From assembly GCA_012514775.1 (NCBI GenBank), contig JAAYZQ010000278.1, positions 1 through 7,596 of the forward strand: a stretch of DNA of 7,596 nt, given 5' to 3'. Below are positions 5,260-7,596 of the stretch, one piece after another. The first letter of the stretch is position 1, and the number at the start of each line of letters is the position of its first letter. The position numbers and the translations under genes were made by a program. Source of the DNA: Anaerolineaceae bacterium (GTDB lineage Bacteria; Chloroflexota; Anaerolineae; JAAYZQ01). Under the pieces are notes generated by a model. The model was not told the origin of the DNA. It searched no databases and saw nothing but the letters and a program-made list of their open reading frames with translations.

Positions 5260-6432
5260 ATGACGGCACAGCCGGGCGAGATCCCCCGCTTTTCGTGGGC
5301 GGCGGCCACGGGCCGCCGCCTGGAGCGCCAGGGGCTGGCCGCCCCGGTGCCCGGCGCCGATCCGGCCGGCGCCGTGGCGGCCATGTGTGGCGCCCACGCC
5401 CAGGTGATGGCGGCTGCCGAGCTGTCCATCGGGCTGCGCCTGCCCGGCGGCACCAGGGAGGCGGTCCGCCGGGCACTGTGGACCGAGCGCAGCCTGGTCA
5501 AGACCTACGGCCCCCGGGGCACGGTGCACCTGCTGCCAGCGCGGGACCTGCCGCTGTGGACCGGCGCCCTGGCAGCGGTCCCGCCCTCGCGGAACCTGTT
5601 CGGCAAGGACGCGCTGCTGACGCCCGAGCAGGCCGAGGAGCTCATCGCGGCCATCGCGACCATCCTCGAAGAGGCCGAGTTGACGACCGACGAGCTGACG
5701 GCGGCCCTGGTCGACCGCGTTGGGTCCTGGGCCGGCGACCCGGTCATGGAGGCCTTCCAGGGAGCATGGCCCCGCTGGCGCATGATCCAGGCGGAGGCAG
5801 GCATTCGCGGCGCCCTCTGCTTCGGTCCGAACCGGGGCCGCAAGGTGACCTTGACCAGCCCCCGCCGCTGGCTGCCCGGGTTCCGGCCGGCCCCCGGGCC
5901 CCCGTCCCTGGCCGAAATCGCCCGGCGCTACCTGCACACCTACGGGCCGGCGACACCCCAGCAGTTCGCCCGTTGGCTCGCGGCGCCGGCGGGCTGGGCG
6001 AGCGAGCTGTTCGCCTCCCTCGGCGGCGCCCTTGAGCAGGTAGAGCTGGAAGGCACGCCGGCCTGGGTGCCGGCCGGCGACACCGCGCTGCCCGGCGTCG
6101 CGCCCCGGGGTATGCTCCTGTTGCCCTACTTTGACGCCTACGTGGTCGGCAGCCAGCCGCGGGAGCTCCTCTTCCCCGGCCGGGCGGCCGAGCGCGCCCT
6201 GGCGGGCGGCGCGGCAGGCAACCGCCCGGTGCTCCTGGTCGCCGGGACCGTCGCCGGCATCTGGCACCAGCGCCGCTCGGGCCGCAAGATCGACATCACC
6301 GTGGAGCCATTCCAGGACCTCACGGACACGGGACGCGACGAGATCGACGAGCTGGTGGCGCGCATCGGGGAGATCCTGGAAGGCCAGGCGCGGTGGACCG
6401 TCGGCACCATCTCCACGGGACCCCACGCCTGA
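5260..6432 (+). CDS. Winged-helix DNA-binding protein of the HTH_42 (AlkZ/YcaQ-like) family
   Basis: A 390-residue protein of the HTH_42 superfamily. Characterised members (AlkZ, YcaQ) are DNA glycosylases that remove bulky alkyl lesions or unhook interstrand crosslinks; many members are uncharacterised. Family marks: LERQGLAAP near the N-terminus (21-29), the region CGAHAQVMAAAELSIGLRL (43-61), the block VKTYGPRGTVHLLPARDL (80-97), the winged-helix segment RYLHTYGPATPQQFARWLA (223-241), LLLPYFDAYVVGS (286-298) and GIWHQRRSGRKIDITVEPF (333-351). The position that carries Gln-x-Gln or Gln-x-Asp in AlkZ/YcaQ reads His-Ala-Gln (46-48), so glycosylase activity is uncertain. Start: the frame stays open upstream inside the lipoprotein gene, but homology begins near residue 9, so I choose ATG at 5260. 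The ribosome binding site is poor (GGGAAAG 11 nt upstream); a TTG at 5251 is the alternative. It begins 44 bp after the lipoprotein gene. Confidence 0.87.
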   Translation: MTAQPGEIPRFSWAAATGRRLERQGLAAPVPGADPAGAVAAMCGAHAQVMAAAELSIGLRLPGGTREAVRRALWTERSLVKTYGPRGTVHLLPARDLPLWTGALAAVPPSRNLFGKDALLTPEQAEELIAAIATILEEAELTTDELTAALVDRVGSWAGDPVMEAFQGAWPRWRMIQAEAGIRGALCFGPNRGRKVTLTSPRRWLPGFRPAPGPPSLAEIARRYLHTYGPATPQQFARWLAAPAGWASELFASLGGALEQVELEGTPAWVPAGDTALPGVAPRGMLLLPYFDAYVVGSQPRELLFPGRAAERALAGGAAGNRPVLLVAGTVAGIWHQRRSGRKIDITVEPFQDLTDTGRDEIDELVARIGEILEGQARWTVGTISTGPHA

Positions 6433-6444
6433 GCGAACAAGAGA

Positions 6445-6472
6445 TGGGGTGCACCGACAGCAGTGCACCCCA
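6445..6472. terminator. Perfect hairpin between convergent genes, possible terminator
   Basis: Arms TGGGGTGCAC (6445-6454) and GTGCACCCCA (6463-6472) are perfect 10-bp inverted repeats around an 8-nt loop (CGACAGCA). It lies 12 bp after the plus-strand stop at 6432 and 45 bp beyond the end of the minus-strand kinase gene. No T run follows on the plus strand. On the minus strand the stem is followed by TCTCTTGTTC, a weak T-rich tail. It is therefore more credible as a terminator for the leftward kinase gene, or as a two-way transcription barrier. Confidence 0.5.
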
Positions 6473-6516
6473 CCGTGAAACTCTCCGTTCGCCGGAGGGC
6501 CGTTGCTCAACCGGGA

Positions 6517-7596
6517 TCAGGCCGCCGGCAGGGTAAACCAGAAGGTGCTGCCCCGCCCCACGTCGCTGTCCAGGCCCACCTCGCCGCCCAGCTTCTCGAC
6601 GATGCGGCGGGCGATGGACAGGCCCAGGCCATAGCCGTCGCTTGGCGGGGTGTTCAAACGGACAAAGGGGCGAAAGATCTCACACTGCTGTTCCGGCGCG
6701 ATGCCCAAGCCGTTGTCGCGAACCCAGAAACGGAGGGCATGCCTGTCTTGCGTGTCCAGGGTATCCCAGCCCACCGCGATTTCGGCCGGCCGCCCGCCGT
6801 ACTTGAGGGCATTGCCGAGGTAGTTGACCCACACCTCCACCACCCACGGCCCGTAGCCGAGGACGGCCGGCCAGGTCTCCGGTGTCGAGAGCCGGACATC
6901 CAGGCCCTCGGCCACGTGTGCCAGCCGCGACCAGGCGTCGTGCAGGAGGGCGTCCATGTCCAGGGGGTGCAGGGCGACCTGGCCGTCGCGCACCTGGGCG
7001 AGGAGGAGCAGGTCGTCGATCATGCGCCGCATCCTGGCGCCCTGCCCGGCGATGACGTCCACCTGCCGGCGGGCCTGTTCGGAGGAAAGGACTTCCAGGT
7101 CTTCGCTCAAGAGGCTGGCCGTGCCGACGATGGGCGCCAGGGCGTTGCGCAGGTCGTGGGCCACGGTGTGGGCAAAGCCTTCCAGGTCGCGGTTCTGCGC
7201 CATCAATTCGGCATTGATCTCGCGCATCGCCAGTTCCTCGGCAAAGCGCACCTGGGCTATGGTGATGGCGCGCGCCAGGTCGCGCCCGATGGGCGGCTTG
7301 ACCAGGTAGGCGCCCACTCCCACCCGGGCAGCCTTGGCAGTCAGGCCCAGGTCGTCGTGGGCGGTGAGGGCCACCACGGGCGTGGGATGGGTCTGCTGAA
7401 TGCGGCGCGTGGCCTCGATACCGTTCATCTCGGGCATCTCCAGGTCCATCACCACTACGTCGGGGCGCAGGCGCCCCACGGCTTCGACGGCGTCGTACCC
7501 ATCGCGGGCCGTGCCCACCACCTGGTAGCCCTGATGCTCCACGAGGGCGGCGATCAGCTCGCACACCAGCGCATCGTCTTCGGCAATCAGCACCCG
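6517..7596 (-). CDS. Receiver-histidine kinase hybrid, soluble (partial, N-terminus off the right edge)
   Basis: A cytoplasmic two-component protein with an N-terminal receiver and a C-terminal kinase. Residues are counted from the Val whose GTG codon is 7593-7591. The frame continues to the edge with an Arg codon before it, so the true start probably lies a few codons beyond the window; a start at this GTG is less likely. Receiver (1 to about 118): acidic E5/D6/D7, phospho-acceptor D50 in VVMDLEMPEMNG, T77 and K99 (YLVKPP). A helical linker (about 104-136) follows. Kinase: H-box FAHTVAHDLRN with phospho-His H146, N-box VNYLGNALKYGG (N261), G1 DNGLGI (293-298), F-box IFRPFV (306-311) and G2 GYGLGLSIA (320-328), ending FWFTLPAA. 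There is no transmembrane segment and no other sensor domain, so the input is probably phosphotransfer to D50 from another kinase. The receiver and linker resemble those of ANTAR-type regulators. The cognate output is not in the window. Confidence 0.93.
   Translation of the reverse strand, partial: RVLIAEDDALVCELIAALVEHQGYQVVGTARDGYDAVEAVGRLRPDVVVMDLEMPEMNGIEATRRIQQTHPTPVVALTAHDDLGLTAKAARVGVGAYLVKPPIGRDLARAITIAQVRFAEELAMREINAELMAQNRDLEGFAHTVAHDLRNALAPIVGTASLLSEDLEVLSSEQARRQVDVIAGQGARMRRMIDDLLLLAQVRDGQVALHPLDMDALLHDAWSRLAHVAEGLDVRLSTPETWPAVLGYGPWVVEVWVNYLGNALKYGGRPAEIAVGWDTLDTQDRHALRFWVRDNGLGIAPEQQCEIFRPFVRLNTPPSDGYGLGLSIARRIVEKLGGEVGLDSDVGRGSTFWFTLPAA

Noticed and set aside
1705..6432. The rightward gene cluster as a new defence or biosynthetic system
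   Set aside because: Each protein belongs to a recognised, widely scattered family. No nuclease, toxin, transposase or biosynthetic core accompanies them, so nothing in the sequence ties them into one system.
6483..6497. Second small hairpin (CTCCG ... CGGAG) near the end of the kinase gene
   Set aside because: The stem is only 5 bp with a 5-nt loop and no convincing T tract on either side. It is too weak to annotate.
5188..6510. 440-codon minus-strand frame opposite the winged-helix gene, and a similar 433-codon frame at 4175-5476
   Set aside because: Both are mirror artefacts of high GC. They oppose genes with clear family motifs and show no motifs of their own.

Overview
This is a GC-rich (roughly 70 % by eye) bacterial chromosomal window with dense coding. 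The mix of genes suggests Chloroflexota (Anaerolineae/Caldilineae type). It holds a lipoprotein with a long Pro/Thr linker and a WD40-like propeller, a receiver-first soluble histidine kinase, a metallo-beta-lactamase/rhodanese protein, a YdeI/OmdA protein and an AlkZ-like winged-helix protein. A high-GC actinobacterium is the main alternative. The taxonomic call is inference; there is no rRNA or marker gene in the window.

Layout: (1) Positions 1-1375, minus strand: an amidase-signature hydrolase, complete at its N-terminus and running off the left edge. (2) Positions 1376-1704: a divergent intergenic region of about 330 bp. It has one good sigma-70-type promoter for each flanking gene (both TTGACA, 17-bp spacer, TGN-extended -10). 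Between them lie a striking A/T-richer palindrome built from ACGAAT/ATTCGT words and a pair of TTGACC direct repeats. (3) Positions 1705-6432, plus strand: four genes with gaps of 48, 52 and 44 bp, perhaps one transcript: a metallo-beta-lactamase plus double rhodanese sulfur enzyme, a YdeI/OmdA-family protein, a beta-propeller lipoprotein, and an HTH_42 (AlkZ/YcaQ-like) winged-helix protein. (4) Positions 6433-6516: the intergenic space between convergent genes, with a perfect 10-bp-stem hairpin. (5) Positions 6517-7596, minus strand: a receiver-histidine kinase hybrid, complete at its C-terminus and cut at its N-terminus by the right edge, probably lacking only a few codons.

The four plus-strand genes have no obvious common pathway. 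They cover sulfane-sulfur handling, a stress-type protein, a surface lipoprotein and possible DNA-damage repair, so co-transcription would not imply a shared function. I see no tRNA, rRNA, CRISPR array, transposase or phage gene. I do not see a convincing new multi-gene system. The points most worth a second look are the intergenic palindrome, the loss of an expected metal ligand in the sulfur enzyme, the His-Ala-Gln variant at the putative catalytic motif of the AlkZ-like protein, and the ANTAR-like receiver/linker joined to a kinase.
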